Shown here: positions 12,461 to 23,324 of the stretch, one piece after another
How the letters are laid out: every line of letters begins with the position of its first letter
Position numbering within the stretch: position 1 is the first letter of the stretch
Assembly (NCBI GenBank): GCA_030374765.1
Contig: JARGXX010000068.1
Span: 868,001-932,000, forward strand
DNA length: 64,000 nt
Source: Agarophyton chilense
Taxonomy: Eukaryota > Rhodophyta > Florideophyceae > Gracilariales > Gracilariaceae
Direction: 5' to 3'
The notes under the pieces: generated by a model
The model's database searches: none
What the model saw: only the letters and a program-made list of their open reading frames with translations
Told to the model about the DNA's origin: nothing
Made by a program: the position numbers and the translations under genes

Positions 12461-14616
12461 TTATAGAGACGTTGGTGATTCTGCATGGAAGCCTGAATCA
12501 ACTGGTCTCTCATTCCCTGGAGGTAAGTTAGCCCAATTGTTTGCCAAATGGTCTGTCGCGAGACAGAACCAGCAAACGAGGCCTCCAGTTTGGGGGTCTC
12601 GCGTTACCATTGAGGGGGGCTCCGAAACTTGGTTGGTAGAAGCAGTGGCGTAGGATGTGGGTGGCGAGTTATGGGAGCTCGCTCCCGGCATCCTCTGCGA
12701 GCTCATCGCACTTGGCGGCGATTGAACCGAGTTTGGTGTACGCGTTGACGACCAATTTCATACCGTCGAAGGTTTCGAGAACCGCCCCTGGGTCGCTACC
12801 AAGTAGATAGCGGTTCCTGTAGGTACTTCGATGTGCGAACTACCCTCTGAGGTTGTTGTGTCTTCAATTTCCAAGACCGACCTTTTCGATTTATCCTTCA
12901 AGGCTGGAGGCACTGCTGGTCTCTTTCCCAGCCGAAGGGTATCTCCAAGGCCCTGGGAGTATCGAGCCAGCCCATTGTAGTCTACCTTTCGGTAATGGCC
13001 AGGTAATTGCGTACCTGGGAACGGATCGATTTGTCGACATTGTCGGCAAATAGCGACTTTAACCTAGAGGTAGTGACCCCATTACCACAACGGGTTGCCA
13101 GATTCCAAAGCGCGAGCGAAAACTTCGATTCGGTTTGCCCAGACCTTTGATGGTAAGCGAGGACTTCCGAGTAAGCTTCTTGGATAACCTCATCGGTTGC
13201 GTATGTTTCCAAAAGGTAATTGACCACTTCTGGGTATGACTCCAACATCTCCGTGCCATCCTCATCCATCGCTAAGGTATTGCCGCGGAGCCTACCGTGC
13301 AGCAAGTAGTATGCTTGTCGTTTAAGGTAAAACTGAAATAGCCACATAGCAGCGCCCTCAGAAAAACTACTTTGGTCACATGCAAGCTTGAACTTCTGTC
13401 GAAACTCAATTACCACCATAGGATCCGTCCCTGTGAAGGTTGTGTCACCCATTTGGAAGCCGAGCTTCTTGTGGTGCTTAGTAATCTTCTGAGCAACCTC
13501 TTGGGTATATTCAGAAGACTTGTTGATCAACCGCTAAGTCCTGTAATCAACCGCTTTGGTGAACATATCGTTCAACGGTTGGTGCACCTCCAGGTCCATT
13601 TCGGTGTCCGACTCAGAGTCGGGCCACTCATTGTATCGCTTTTTACCCTTTCGGTTCTTTTTCGACGACTTCTTCGTCGACCTGTTCGGTTTCTTCTTCT
13701 TCTTACCTTTACGGTCACCATCCGACGATGAACTCGTATCGGAACTGGAGTCTCACGAGTCGGGGTCTGAATCATCCTCTCGATTCTTTCCCCTCTTCGT
13801 CCTCCGCTTCTTACCTTTTCAGTTTCTTCGTCGCTCATCCAACAAGTCAGACGAATCGTCCTTGGGACCACCTCCATCGGTATCCTTTTGAACAAAACCA
13901 GTAATTGGTGGCAGAAAAATGTCTTGAGGATCTACCTTCCCTAGGACCTCTTGACTCTGCCTTAGACCTTGTAGGTACTCACTATCAGTAGGTAAGTGTT
14001 TCGAATGGGTGGAATGACCCATGTGGAACCCTTGTGGTATGCGTTTTGCGATGTTCACCTGTGTAGGTCGGGATTCAGCGAATCCCTCGGAAACCCAAAT
14101 GTCTTGCACAGAGCGGTAAACATGCTCCCTAGCATTTGTAAAGAGATACTGTTTCACCATTTCAGGTATCCTGTCCGACGGCTCTTGAGCTGCTCGGTCA
14201 ACTACAATACGGTTAAATGCATCGACGTCCATTGAGGGCGGAACCGTCCGGGTATCCGACTTCTCCTTGAAGGTTAATGCATTTTCGACCGCGAAGGTGA
14301 GGAGCGCTTTCGCTCGCTCTTCGAGCTGAGGCCATAGCTCCTCCGCTGCAACATCAATTGGTAATTACCTTTGAGGTTCCGCTGTCATAGACGGCGGACC
14401 ATGTACCTTTACGGTTTTGTCCGGAGAGTGCCGGAGCAACTCCTCGGGGTTTTCCGAAGTCGGTTGAGCCGATGGGGCTCCTTTAAAACCTTTATGGCTT
14501 TGCGGGGCGCTTGCACCACGCGTATTCCTTTTAGGTCGTTCCATTGGTGACCAATAGTGGTATCCTGTATTGCTTTGCGGGATTTCCGGAAACCAAATAT
14601 GTGTACGAGCGTCCAA
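12461..14616 (-). pseudogene. gag of copy C, broken
   Basis: Frames 14616-14365, 14232-13819 and 13530-12982 are in register and interrupted by stops. They cover the N-terminal region and a capsid-like helical domain (FTGTDPMVVIEFRQKF; FSLALWNLATRCGN). A basic low-complexity linker lies near 13,600-13,820. After a frame change, 12706-12461 carries the nucleocapsid zinc knuckle CWFCLATDHLANNW, in which the last zinc ligand cysteine has become tryptophan. Gag would assemble the particle. The lost ligand and the stops agree with an inactive copy. Confidence 0.75.
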
Positions 14617-14670
14617 TCCTTCTTGGAATCTCGTGTGAACCGTGAAGGTACGACGAAACCTAAAAAAACT

Positions 14671-14688
14671 TTCTAAGTCGGGAGCCCA
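14671..14688 (-). promoter_or_regulatory. primer-binding site of copy C
   Basis: The bases ttctaagtcgggagccca end 3 bases before the LTR. They are the same motif as in copies A and B with one change. Confidence 0.75.
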
Positions 14689-14691
14689 AAA

Positions 14692-15326
14692 TGTCGTACA
14701 ATCACCTCTGGGGTATTCTACTGTCTTGTCTCGGGTGCGTGGTGACGCTCAACCGTAGGGAGCGTAATGAAGCTCAACTTTAGACGGTAGACGTAATAAA
14801 CCTCGATGATAACAGGGCATCGTGAAAACCCGCAGGAGCAAACGGCGGGGCAACTAGCCTATACCATGTATGTGAACGATGGTAAGTGTCGACACGAGGG
14901 AAAGCCTTTGTGGTAGTTGAGAAACGGCGAACCAAAAGGTGTAGTCGTGACCCAAGTGGTGCCTGTCTTTATCAGATTAGGATGGGGGAGGTGCAGTTTC
15001 CTATATGCAGTGGACTGCACTCTCCAGGTCACCCGGGAGGTGCCAGCAAGGCACGGTCTCTGACCTCGTGCCAGAGACCTATCCAGCACTGGCTACAATG
15101 CCAAGTGGCCACTCCACTACTGTACTAAAATGAATACAATTACAATTACAAGTACTTACAATTACTCAACCAGAAGGTACATGTCAACACTACACGTGGC
15201 TGACAACACCTAGATGGTAACTCGCCCGGAGCTGCATGGCCGATGATCCCTCGCATCCATCACCTACACGGTCAGTGTAGTATATTGACAACCGCAAAAG
15301 GTCAGAATTTCTGCCACTATACGACA
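14692..15326 (-). repeat. 5' LTR of copy C
   Basis: It is 635 bases long and begins TGTCGTACAATCACC like the other LTR. It is longer because of an extra segment of about 26 bases near 14,750 that looks like a local duplication. Confidence 0.93.
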
Positions 15327-15331
15327 CAGCA
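15327..15331. repeat. target-site duplication of copy C (right)
   Basis: The bases cagca match 6123-6127. Confidence 0.9.
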
Positions 15332-16628
15332 TGGTGCTTTTACTCTCTGACAGATTGAATAAGAATGTGCTGCTCGTCTTCCATCTGATGACCAAAACGA
15401 ATAGTGGAAAGTAGATTTCCATCAATTTCGTCCTAGGTGGGGCCCGTCACCTTCACTTCGTCAGAGAACTTCAAAAATGTTGACGCAATGTAGTGCACGT
15501 CTCGTACTTGTACGTTAACAATGTGTCACGCACGCCAAAACATTCCGTACTGCTTCATCTAGGAAGCGATTACGCCGTCTGTGATAGGTAAAGCATGTCT
15601 TTGATACCTTTTAACAAGTACCCAAGAAGATCTACATCTTTCTGACTAAAGAATCACGAGTTCGCAGCTGCGCGATGATCCATTTTTCAATTTTGTTGCA
15701 GTCGAAATTGCTCTCCTTCTGTGATGTCCTTAGTGACGCTGTGGCTTGCGAAGTGGGTTTCACGAGAGAAGTAGTAGGGTTCGTCACGGTGAGCCCCAAT
15801 ACTGGCGGGTACTGTTGTGCCAACGTAAATCTCTGTTGAGGGGATCCATTTTACCCCGCGAGCGGAAGTATTTTGGTTTCCCTTTAGAAACAGTTGAATT
15901 TCTAGCGCGCGAGATTGTTCTTTGTTTGCTATATCTTTCTGTATCTTGGGACATCCGAAATTATAGCAATACAAAAGTGCAAAGTTAAAGCGACGAGATT
16001 TCGTTCTGCTAAAATAGAACTGGAATAACATAATTTGTCCTTAGTTAAAAACCTCTAATACGAATACAACGCGAAGCTAAGCAACTCTAGGTGGTTGATG
16101 GGGTGCCCTGGTCGCTCAGATAGGAGTTTCGGTCGCCTGGTTGGCGCCATTTTCGATGTTTGCGTACCTGATCCAATGTTCTGACAGAGCCGGGCCATAA
16201 CCACTGCGCAAATTGAGTCAACTCAAATTCAGTGATTCAGACTACTTGTGTGTACTCAATTTGCAATTTGGAATTTCAGGAGCGACCCACTGTGACACAA
16301 CGCTGTGAATGTAACGCAGTTTTGTCCTTCGAAACAAATTCTTTTATGCGACGACGTGCTAATGCAAATCCTGTTTTTCGGAACTTGGTCTCGCTGAGGG
16401 CAGCATGTTTTTTTTTCTGATCACGTTCTGAGGGGAAACGGTTCGGAGGTTTCGTCTGACACAGCGAATAAAAAATGTTTACAAAATTGAAAGCAGCATG
16501 CCACCCCTTACAAATCGCATTGATAAATCAATTTGACACTTAAACCTTGACAATCATGAATAGAACTGGCGACGAATTGTTGCTTTCTGAGTTCCGAAAA
16601 GTGAGTTAGTTCAACTATTGAGCAATCT
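15332..16628. other. intergenic, nothing recognised
   Basis: There is no supported gene. A minus-strand frame at 16031-15687 is open for 114 codons (it includes KGNQNTSARGVKWIPSTEIY) but matches nothing I know and has no partner exon that I can see. Confidence 0.4.
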
Positions 16629-17732
16629 TTACTCGGTTCTTTCTAATGCAACCGAGCTCGGTGGTCTATTTGCTTCCTTCTCCCCAGACAAAAAGACACA
16701 CGCAGCAAAGTGAACTCCGAATTCGTTATTCCTCAGTGAGCGTTCAATCTCGCCAAAGAACAACGCCTTGCTGACCTTTTCAAATCTGGCGAGCAAATGG
16801 GCGAAAGGCAGCCCTTTTGAACTTCCTGAGGACATTTCGTCTGAAAGTTTTTCGCATACAAATCGAACAGCAGCGAAGCAGTAGTTTTCTATGACACCAC
16901 AAACATCTAAACAATCACACAAGTCCAAAGACTCTTCATAGAGCCAGTGTAAGTTGCAATCGGTTTCTTCTTCTTCTGGTTCGGTCTCTGTTCGGAACCA
17001 GTTCTCAGGCAATCGCGAAATGCGATTCTTTTCCTCACCGTCATGCACTGCGCGTACACAATTCGCAAGAAGACATTCCACTCGTTGTACATCATAAACG
17101 GCAGTAAGTCTCACTTCCTTGACTGTTTCGCGTATGGCTCGTTCGACTTTCTCCGCTATTTCCTCAATGTTCACGGGAGTTAGAACCCGACGACATAAAG
17201 CAAGAAAGCGTCTTGAAGTGTTCGATTGTAAGTCTCCACCGGGTAAGCTTTGTACTGGAGCATCCGCGTAGTAGCCGGTGTATCGAGCAAGAAGATTAAT
17301 CTGTAACGAAACAGTGGCGTATACGGTCGAAGCCAAAAAGATCGCACTAACGAGATGGACTGTGCTTGCAATCTTAAGCTTCTCCCAGAGCAATGCTTTC
17401 TCTTGCGACCCAGGCCGCTCTCTCAATCTGCCGAGCACTGCCGAGCACTCAATGTTTTCACATGCCGCCAAAATAGCACCCAAATCAGGCAGTAGAGCCA
17501 CATAAGCAGTTCGGACTGTGTTCTTATTCGACAGAAAGATTGCTCGAAGACTACGTGCGCCTGCAGCTCGTTCGGCTTCAATACTTGAATTCACAGTGTT
17601 CATCTGACTCCTGAAGTACGAGTAGGCGGCCACCAACCCACCAGCAGTGAGAGATAGAAAAGTGAGACGGCCAGAATTTCTCCGAACGAACCGCATAAAC
17701 GTTCCAAACTGTCCTGCCGCCGCCGGCTGCAT
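16629..17732 (-). CDS. PEX3: peroxin-3 (PEX3), peroxisomal membrane biogenesis factor
   Basis: PEX3 is the peroxisomal membrane anchor that receives PEX19 with its cargo and so inserts peroxisomal membrane proteins. The 367-residue frame is complete, single-exon and close to the family length. It begins with a short basic N-terminus and a membrane segment (about 23-40, LTFLSLTAGGLVAAYSYF). The PEX3 core follows: TVRTAYVALLPDLGAIL and ALLWEKLKIASTVHLVSA match the family pattern of a conserved threonine-rich helix and a W-x-(D/K)-L-K-I block, followed by VSLQINLLARYTGYY. The C-terminal third is less conserved, as usual. ATG at 17732 is the first start in frame. Its neighbours give no functional hint. 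I am confident of the family; the assignment rests on the N-terminal half. Confidence 0.85.
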   Translation of the reverse strand: MQPAAAGQFGTFMRFVRRNSGRLTFLSLTAGGLVAAYSYFRSQMNTVNSSIEAERAAGARSLRAIFLSNKNTVRTAYVALLPDLGAILAACENIECSAVLGRLRERPGSQEKALLWEKLKIASTVHLVSAIFLASTVYATVSLQINLLARYTGYYADAPVQSLPGGDLQSNTSRRFLALCRRVLTPVNIEEIAEKVERAIRETVKEVRLTAVYDVQRVECLLANCVRAVHDGEEKNRISRLPENWFRTETEPEEEETDCNLHWLYEESLDLCDCLDVCGVIENYCFAAVRFVCEKLSDEMSSGSSKGLPFAHLLARFEKVSKALFFGEIERSLRNNEFGVHFAACVFLSGEKEANRPPSSVALERTE

Positions 17733-19661
17733 GTTGAAATACTGGCTGTCGGGATTTCGATGATTGTTACTTGGAATAGAACTTCTGACGAAACTGCGAT
17801 GATTCTAGGGCTTGCTAAGAGTTAGATTCCTTGACGATATGTTTCCCTTTCCTTAATGTTTGTCGAGCAAGCCTCATAGCAACATATCAAGAGGTGTTGT
17901 AAGGGGAAGGTGCTACGAGAACAGCTATCCATGGCATCACAAGACATGGCCGGATTAAACTTGTCACGGTTCACGCTTACCTCAATATATGCAAAAAGTA
18001 CAGAAAATGTGTCACAATTTTCTTCGGCGGAAACAGGAATTTGAGCTTGAGGAAGGATGAGTTGGCCAGAAGCCCCAAAACAGTCATTTATGGCCGCAGG
18101 TGTCCGATAGTCGAAGAGGGCATCCTTTTGATGTCAGCCAACTCGCTCTTTAACAACATTAACCCAGAGTACCGATCAAGAAACTTCTGCTATTCGCCCT
18201 TACATTTGGGTTTGCTATTGAGAGTAGCAATTGCTAACCCTGGATGCGAATGTCACAGGGATGTAGGCCCATTTTCACCTCGGTGAGGGCAGAGTTGGTT
18301 TCATGCGAGATGTGTTGTGCGATGCCTATTTTGCGACGTCATGAGCTTGCTCTTTTCTTCTTCAAGCTTACCATCGGTCATTATATGTGTGTTGCGGATA
18401 AAATTAGTCCCAAGAACGGTTTGTGAAATCGATACGAATGTTATTCACACTCTTGAGGTTCGGCAAAAGGGATATGAAAGTCCTGCGAGAGTAATAAGAG
18501 ATGGTTATCTTATTTCGTCAACGCATAGCAGATTGAATGAAGAAAAGTTTCATTTCTTCTTTGTAAAATATTAAGGTACGCAATGAACCCGTCGTAGCGT
18601 GTCCCCCCACCGATGAGTTTAAGAGAGGACGAATGAAAATGCACAAGTAAAGAGGGAACATGGATGAAAAGGCTACAGATATCGGTAGTGAAAATCTCAA
18701 GATATCAATACTATCTTTAAGCCCCAATCTCTATCGATCAAAGGTATGGAAGCGTAACAAGCTTAACCCGACCACAATTGCTTAGCCTATGGCTACGTTG
18801 TAAAATAATATATGAAGAGCGTTGGATATTTAAAGGAAATCCCAAGTGTTACAAGAAACAGTTGTCCATAACTTAAAATGAATAACGACATACATGAGAC
18901 ACAGCCGATTCGTATGAAACCCCATTCCTTCCATGTTCTCTGCTCGCATCTAAAATTCAGCAGGGGGGAATCGGTTGCCGCTTCCGAACCAAGTCTAGTT
19001 TCAGCTGGATTCTATGAACGCCACAACTCTACTATATTCAAAACACAATACCAAAAGAGTACTTGGGAACACTCTGCTGCTGTAAGAGCGTAAACTCCGC
19101 TCGGAATACGAAGACAATAATAATAAAACAATGCACCAAATTCGGTGCTCTTGTGCTACAGTACCTTCGTAATCATCTCCACGGATCTCACATCTTTTGC
19201 AATGACGACTCATATTGCCATCGAGTGCCGCATATCTACCACCGGTGGCGATCATGATGAACAAAAACTGCTCTCTGTGGTATAACCACGGGATAATAGG
19301 AAAGGAAGGAAAGCTATTACTTCGTTCGACGAGAACTGGATACGGGGGTCCTCCGCAGGAAAGAAGAAGAACGAAGCAAAACATGAAACCTGAACTCGAG
19401 ACGGTTTTGGCTTTTTTAATGCGTGAAACTTTCCATGAGATTGTTTCTTAGGCCTTGCAAAAAGGTGTCCAAAATAAAACAGGGATATGCAGCAACTCCA
19501 TATCGCAAGAGAAAAGCTTGGAGTAGTTTCCTTCTTCCTTCGCCCTCTAGAAGTACGGGTATTCGAACTTACTTTCTCTGTAAGATGGGCTCATTTCGTT
19601 CGTGGGACATATGTACACGATTACATTGCAACTCATGTTTGTGTGCAGGGTAAATATACAC
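17733..19661. other. intergenic, nothing recognised
   Basis: Only short frames without family features on both strands. It probably includes the PEX3 promoter at the left and the 3' end of the kelch-b561 transcript at the right. Confidence 0.4.
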
Positions 19662-22046
19662 CTAGTACGCGTCGGGATCGCGGTAGGTGTACATAGAGGT
19701 TGCTTCTGAAAATGATCTTTGTAAGACAGCAACATCGGAGTCTTCCCGAGCTCGCTCATCCTCAGTAGCGTTCTGAAGAGTACTGCTTTTTTCTTCTTGC
19801 TGTTCGTTCCTTGCTTGCTCCGCGGGTTGCTGAGCCCTGTCCTGTTCCACAAGTTCACGGACAATATCAAGCTCCACAAAACCTTCGATTACTTTGTATT
19901 TTCTACGGTGTGATTCGTTGCGTGTCCCGGGCTCTTCCGGGCCTATTTCATCTTGTGCCATCACCTCCTTTATGCTGTCAGATTGCGATATCCTTTCTCC
20001 AATCCCATTATTATAATCATCAATCCCCATTTGAGTAGCGGAACCCCCTCGAATAGATCGCATTACTCTTCCAAGCACAGACGAATGCCTTTCGACACTG
20101 GTTCTGTTATTTGAAACGGCTCTGGATATTACTTTCGCGCTGTCGTTTCTTCTCATTAATTCGAGCCATCCAGCAGTAACCACTGACATAATCACGAACA
20201 CCAACCAGTGCACCCAGAGAATAGTAGGAGCAACAATTAAAAACAAGCCAAGTGTAATATTCACCCAGCCCATCGCGATAACAATCACACCGATTGTTCG
20301 ATGCAACAGCCGACATACTTTGGTTGCTCGACTCAGCACCATTTTTGGGGCGTCTGGTGAGTTAATCAAAGCCAACACGGGGCTAACATGAACTTGAGCC
20401 ACGATTCCGATAGAAGCCACGACTGGTTGTAAGGAGGCAACTATGGTTAAAGCGATCCCTAACCGAGCATGAAGGAAAGGTGAGGAGGAATTTCTTCTTC
20501 CTTGAATACCTACGGCGACACCAATCCAACTTAGGACTAGGCCCAGCATTTGAATGAGAAGATGGCCAAGGAAATATTTTGGCCGACCACTTGGATGCTT
20601 CAGGTATCTTGCAATAAAGGACCCAGCACTCATCAATATTCCCCATGCAATAAACATTAATAACCCATGTACTAACGGACGGGATATGTACCTTGAAGAT
20701 CCTTCGATTAGGTCTGAATCTACGAAAGCATCGAAAGATAAACTCATCAAGTCATTTGAAAACTGACCGTTTTCTAATTCTCCTCCAAAGAACAGAAAGA
20801 ATTCGTTTGGGATGTCAAGATCATCATTTTCGGTTCCATTTCTAACGATATTCAATGACGCTCCTTTCCTCGGCATAAATGCTTTCTTTTTAACATCATC
20901 AGGGCCGTTGAATACGACCCGTTCTCGAAGCCAAGTACGCGCTTGGGTTGAAACAAGATCAATTTCGCCTCCGTCTATTCCTTGGGCTGAAATAATATGG
21001 TTGGACGGCAAGTATTTTGTATCTTGAGAACCGCTGTACAAAACAGCGATACCCAACCGGCTTTCATAAGCACCCTCAAATGAGTTCAGACCTTGTGCCA
21101 TCGCCGCTCCAATCCTGGGAGCTGGCCCTCGTGGCATGATCTGCCACCGTATGCCTTCCTTTAACGAAGTCGAAGTTGGTTCTGGGACTGAATTAAAGGC
21201 ATCGTCAGCATTTCTTTCCTCTTGTTTATATTCAAGTAGCCAAACGTCGTCGTTGGGACATATACCCCCTGTTCTTTCACTAGCATAACATCCTCCGAAA
21301 ACAACCATATCACGATTGGCAGTGAAAGAACTTGCTTGATACCACATTGAATGCGGGTTATGGGTTGAATATTGTGAAACAGAGCGACGCAATATTTTCC
21401 ATGTAGCTCGGTATGGGTCGTTTTCATCGAACGTACATTTGTATGTGTTGCTGAGAGGGCCATCTCTGCCGTGCCCGTGACTAATAATAAGGGCCGGTTC
21501 GATAGTTCCATCTGGTTTGCTAAACCTTTCTAAACTTCCAATCGCACCGAAGCGGGGTTCCGGCTTGTCTCCACCAACAACTACTCGGCGCCAGGTGAAA
21601 TTCCGGAATTCCATGACCCACATTTCTGTATTCAACGATCTTACTCCATCACTGGTACCTAATGCTACGTAGAGAAAAGGGGAATTTTCGCCTTCAACAA
21701 AGCGATATCCACCTACAGCCCCATATAAAGGAGGAGGGCGTTCACTTGCTTCTAGGGCATCTGAGGCAAGAAGTCCCCACTCATTTCGCGAAACAATGTA
21801 AGTCCAAGTATCAGACTTTGCACCATGGACGTCTCTTCCTCCATGAATGATAAGGAGCGGTCCGTTCCCAGAATTCACAACTACCGATAGATGATCGCTT
21901 CGTGGAGACGGGCGCCTTTCCGTCGCAGTGGCAAGCGGCGTGAGAGAAAATCGATGTTGAGCACTTGCAGAATGCAGGGTCATAAACAAGTGCACGATGA
22001 CACAGCCCAGAAAAAAGCTGATCCTCATGCAGAGGCAACTGCACAT
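19662..22046 (-). CDS. kelch-repeat protein fused to a cytochrome b561-type membrane domain
   Basis: A single-exon protein of 794 residues. It starts with a signal peptide (MRISFFLGCVIVHLFMTLHS within the first 30 residues; the second ATG at 22028 is an equally good start). Residues about 35-430 form a kelch-type beta-propeller with repeats such as DHLSVVVNSGNGPLLIIHGG, VVFGGCY and FLFFGGEL. Residues about 455-655 are a cytochrome b561 domain with five or six membrane segments. Histidines sit at the expected haem-ligand places: PLVHGLLMF, FLGHLLIQM, FLHARLGIA and LLHRTIGVI. The cytoplasmic tail is long and acidic. The b561 family moves electrons across membranes, often with an extracellular DOMON domain; here a propeller takes that place. 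The propeller would lie outside the cell or in the lumen. The donor and acceptor are unknown. Confidence 0.82.
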   Translation of the reverse strand: MCSCLCMRISFFLGCVIVHLFMTLHSASAQHRFSLTPLATATERRPSPRSDHLSVVVNSGNGPLLIIHGGRDVHGAKSDTWTYIVSRNEWGLLASDALEASERPPPLYGAVGGYRFVEGENSPFLYVALGTSDGVRSLNTEMWVMEFRNFTWRRVVVGGDKPEPRFGAIGSLERFSKPDGTIEPALIISHGHGRDGPLSNTYKCTFDENDPYRATWKILRRSVSQYSTHNPHSMWYQASSFTANRDMVVFGGCYASERTGGICPNDDVWLLEYKQEERNADDAFNSVPEPTSTSLKEGIRWQIMPRGPAPRIGAAMAQGLNSFEGAYESRLGIAVLYSGSQDTKYLPSNHIISAQGIDGGEIDLVSTQARTWLRERVVFNGPDDVKKKAFMPRKGASLNIVRNGTENDDLDIPNEFFLFFGGELENGQFSNDLMSLSFDAFVDSDLIEGSSRYISRPLVHGLLMFIAWGILMSAGSFIARYLKHPSGRPKYFLGHLLIQMLGLVLSWIGVAVGIQGRRNSSSPFLHARLGIALTIVASLQPVVASIGIVAQVHVSPVLALINSPDAPKMVLSRATKVCRLLHRTIGVIVIAMGWVNITLGLFLIVAPTILWVHWLVFVIMSVVTAGWLELMRRNDSAKVISRAVSNNRTSVERHSSVLGRVMRSIRGGSATQMGIDDYNNGIGERISQSDSIKEVMAQDEIGPEEPGTRNESHRRKYKVIEGFVELDIVRELVEQDRAQQPAEQARNEQQEEKSSTLQNATEDERAREDSDVAVLQRSFSEATSMYTYRDPDAY

Positions 22047-23324
22047 CTAATCTTAAATTGGTATCCAAGCCTGAAAGACATAAGAGCAGATATCTCGGTT
22101 TCCGAAACACCACCGTCTCACGAGTCAATTCTACATCGTTCCATGGCAGAAGGAAGAAGGCACACATTCTTGGTTTGATAGTTGAGGAATACCGATGAAA
22201 CTTCAGGACTTCTACTTGGCCCGTATATTCACGGGCCAAAGGTATGCGCTACAAGCCAACGACAGCAGTATCCATTCGGTTTCTAGTGGATGATTATGTT
22301 ACCTTGAACGAAAAGCTTCTCTAAGAATAGACAGATATTGCCGTCTTTGAACCATCAGAAACTGAAGAATGAATTCGAGAACTCCAGAAACGCAACAGCA
22401 ACAGAAGTAAAGAGGAGGTTGGTGCCCCGAACTGTGACCGGTATATGGGCGAGGATTTCAGAAGTGTGGTGCCAAATTGGACCCTTTCCTTTGAGTGTCT
22501 GAAGCTAAGCAGCAGCGCATTAATCACTAATAATGATCACTGGAGGGAGTTGTTGTCAGACCTGGACTGGCTTCGATATTTTGAGAGAGTCATCGTTTTG
22601 TGCCGATCATGAAAAGAGGAAGGAAAACTCTAGATTTTCAATGAAATACAAATGCATGTAGGATAAGCACCACAATGCACCATGGAGTTGGTATTCTGTC
22701 AAAGTTTGAGGGCGCCACTACGGAAACATAAACTGCCCTCAGCATTTAGGCTCCCATCAGCATTGAGTCTGCCGTCAGCATAGAAGCTGCCCTCTGCATT
22801 GAGGGTATATTAAATATGAAGGGTTTCGATAGGAAGGAAATCTCGGATAAGTTGAGAAGAATGCTTGTCATATTTCATCAAAGGTCACGAGATATTTCAT
22901 GTTCAAAGATGAGCGGTCATTTACTGGAACAAATGTTGACATCCAAATATCCACGGTCAACTTGAACGGCTCATCTTTGGTGAATGCATTCATGCCCTGG
23001 AGCACCAAGTAAGGTGCTTATTTGAACTTGCCTCTCCACAATGGAAAAAGCCGAATGTCGCGACAGCGCCCTTTAAGCTCATAGCCTTCTTCCCTTCCAG
23101 GATAAGCAGAAAAGCTGCTATCGGCTGCTTCCAGTGTATGATAGACACCTTTTTGCATTTATCATTCGCATCTGAGAAAAGTATCACCGTTGCGAGTGAT
23201 ATGCGTTTAGCGTTTTCCCCTGCTTTCTGGCTTTTCAACTCGCTTCACAATCTATTGTAACTTTCCATTACACCGTCGTTCTTAAACAAAGACCATCGTT
23301 CTCCATCACCTACATAACTCGGAA
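22047..23324. other. intergenic with a small minisatellite
   Basis: No gene is supported. The only structure I see is the 4 x 18-base repeat at 22733-22804. Confidence 0.4.
22733..22804. repeat. 4 x 18-bp imperfect tandem repeat
   Basis: The units are ctgccctcagcatttagg, ctcccatcagcattgagt, ctgccgtcagcatagaag and ctgccctctgcattgagg. They differ from each other by 3-6 bases and have the same length. Confidence 0.8.

Larger units (their letters stand above)
6128..15326 (-). mobile_element. Ty3/gypsy-type LTR retrotransposon copy C, complete but decayed
   Basis: The element spans 9.2 kb. LTRs lie at 6128-6736 (3' LTR) and 14692-15326 (5' LTR), both starting TGTCGTAC and ending ACGACA. The 5-bp direct repeat cagca flanks it at 6123-6127 and 15327-15331. 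A PBS sits inside the right LTR and a polypurine tract inside the left LTR. Pol order is protease, reverse transcriptase, RNase H, integrase, which defines the Ty3/gypsy arrangement. Gag and pol carry several stops and frame changes. The two LTRs differ at many positions and by about 26 bases in length, so the insertion is not recent. A decayed frame on the opposite strand lies between pol and the 3' LTR. Confidence 0.93.
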
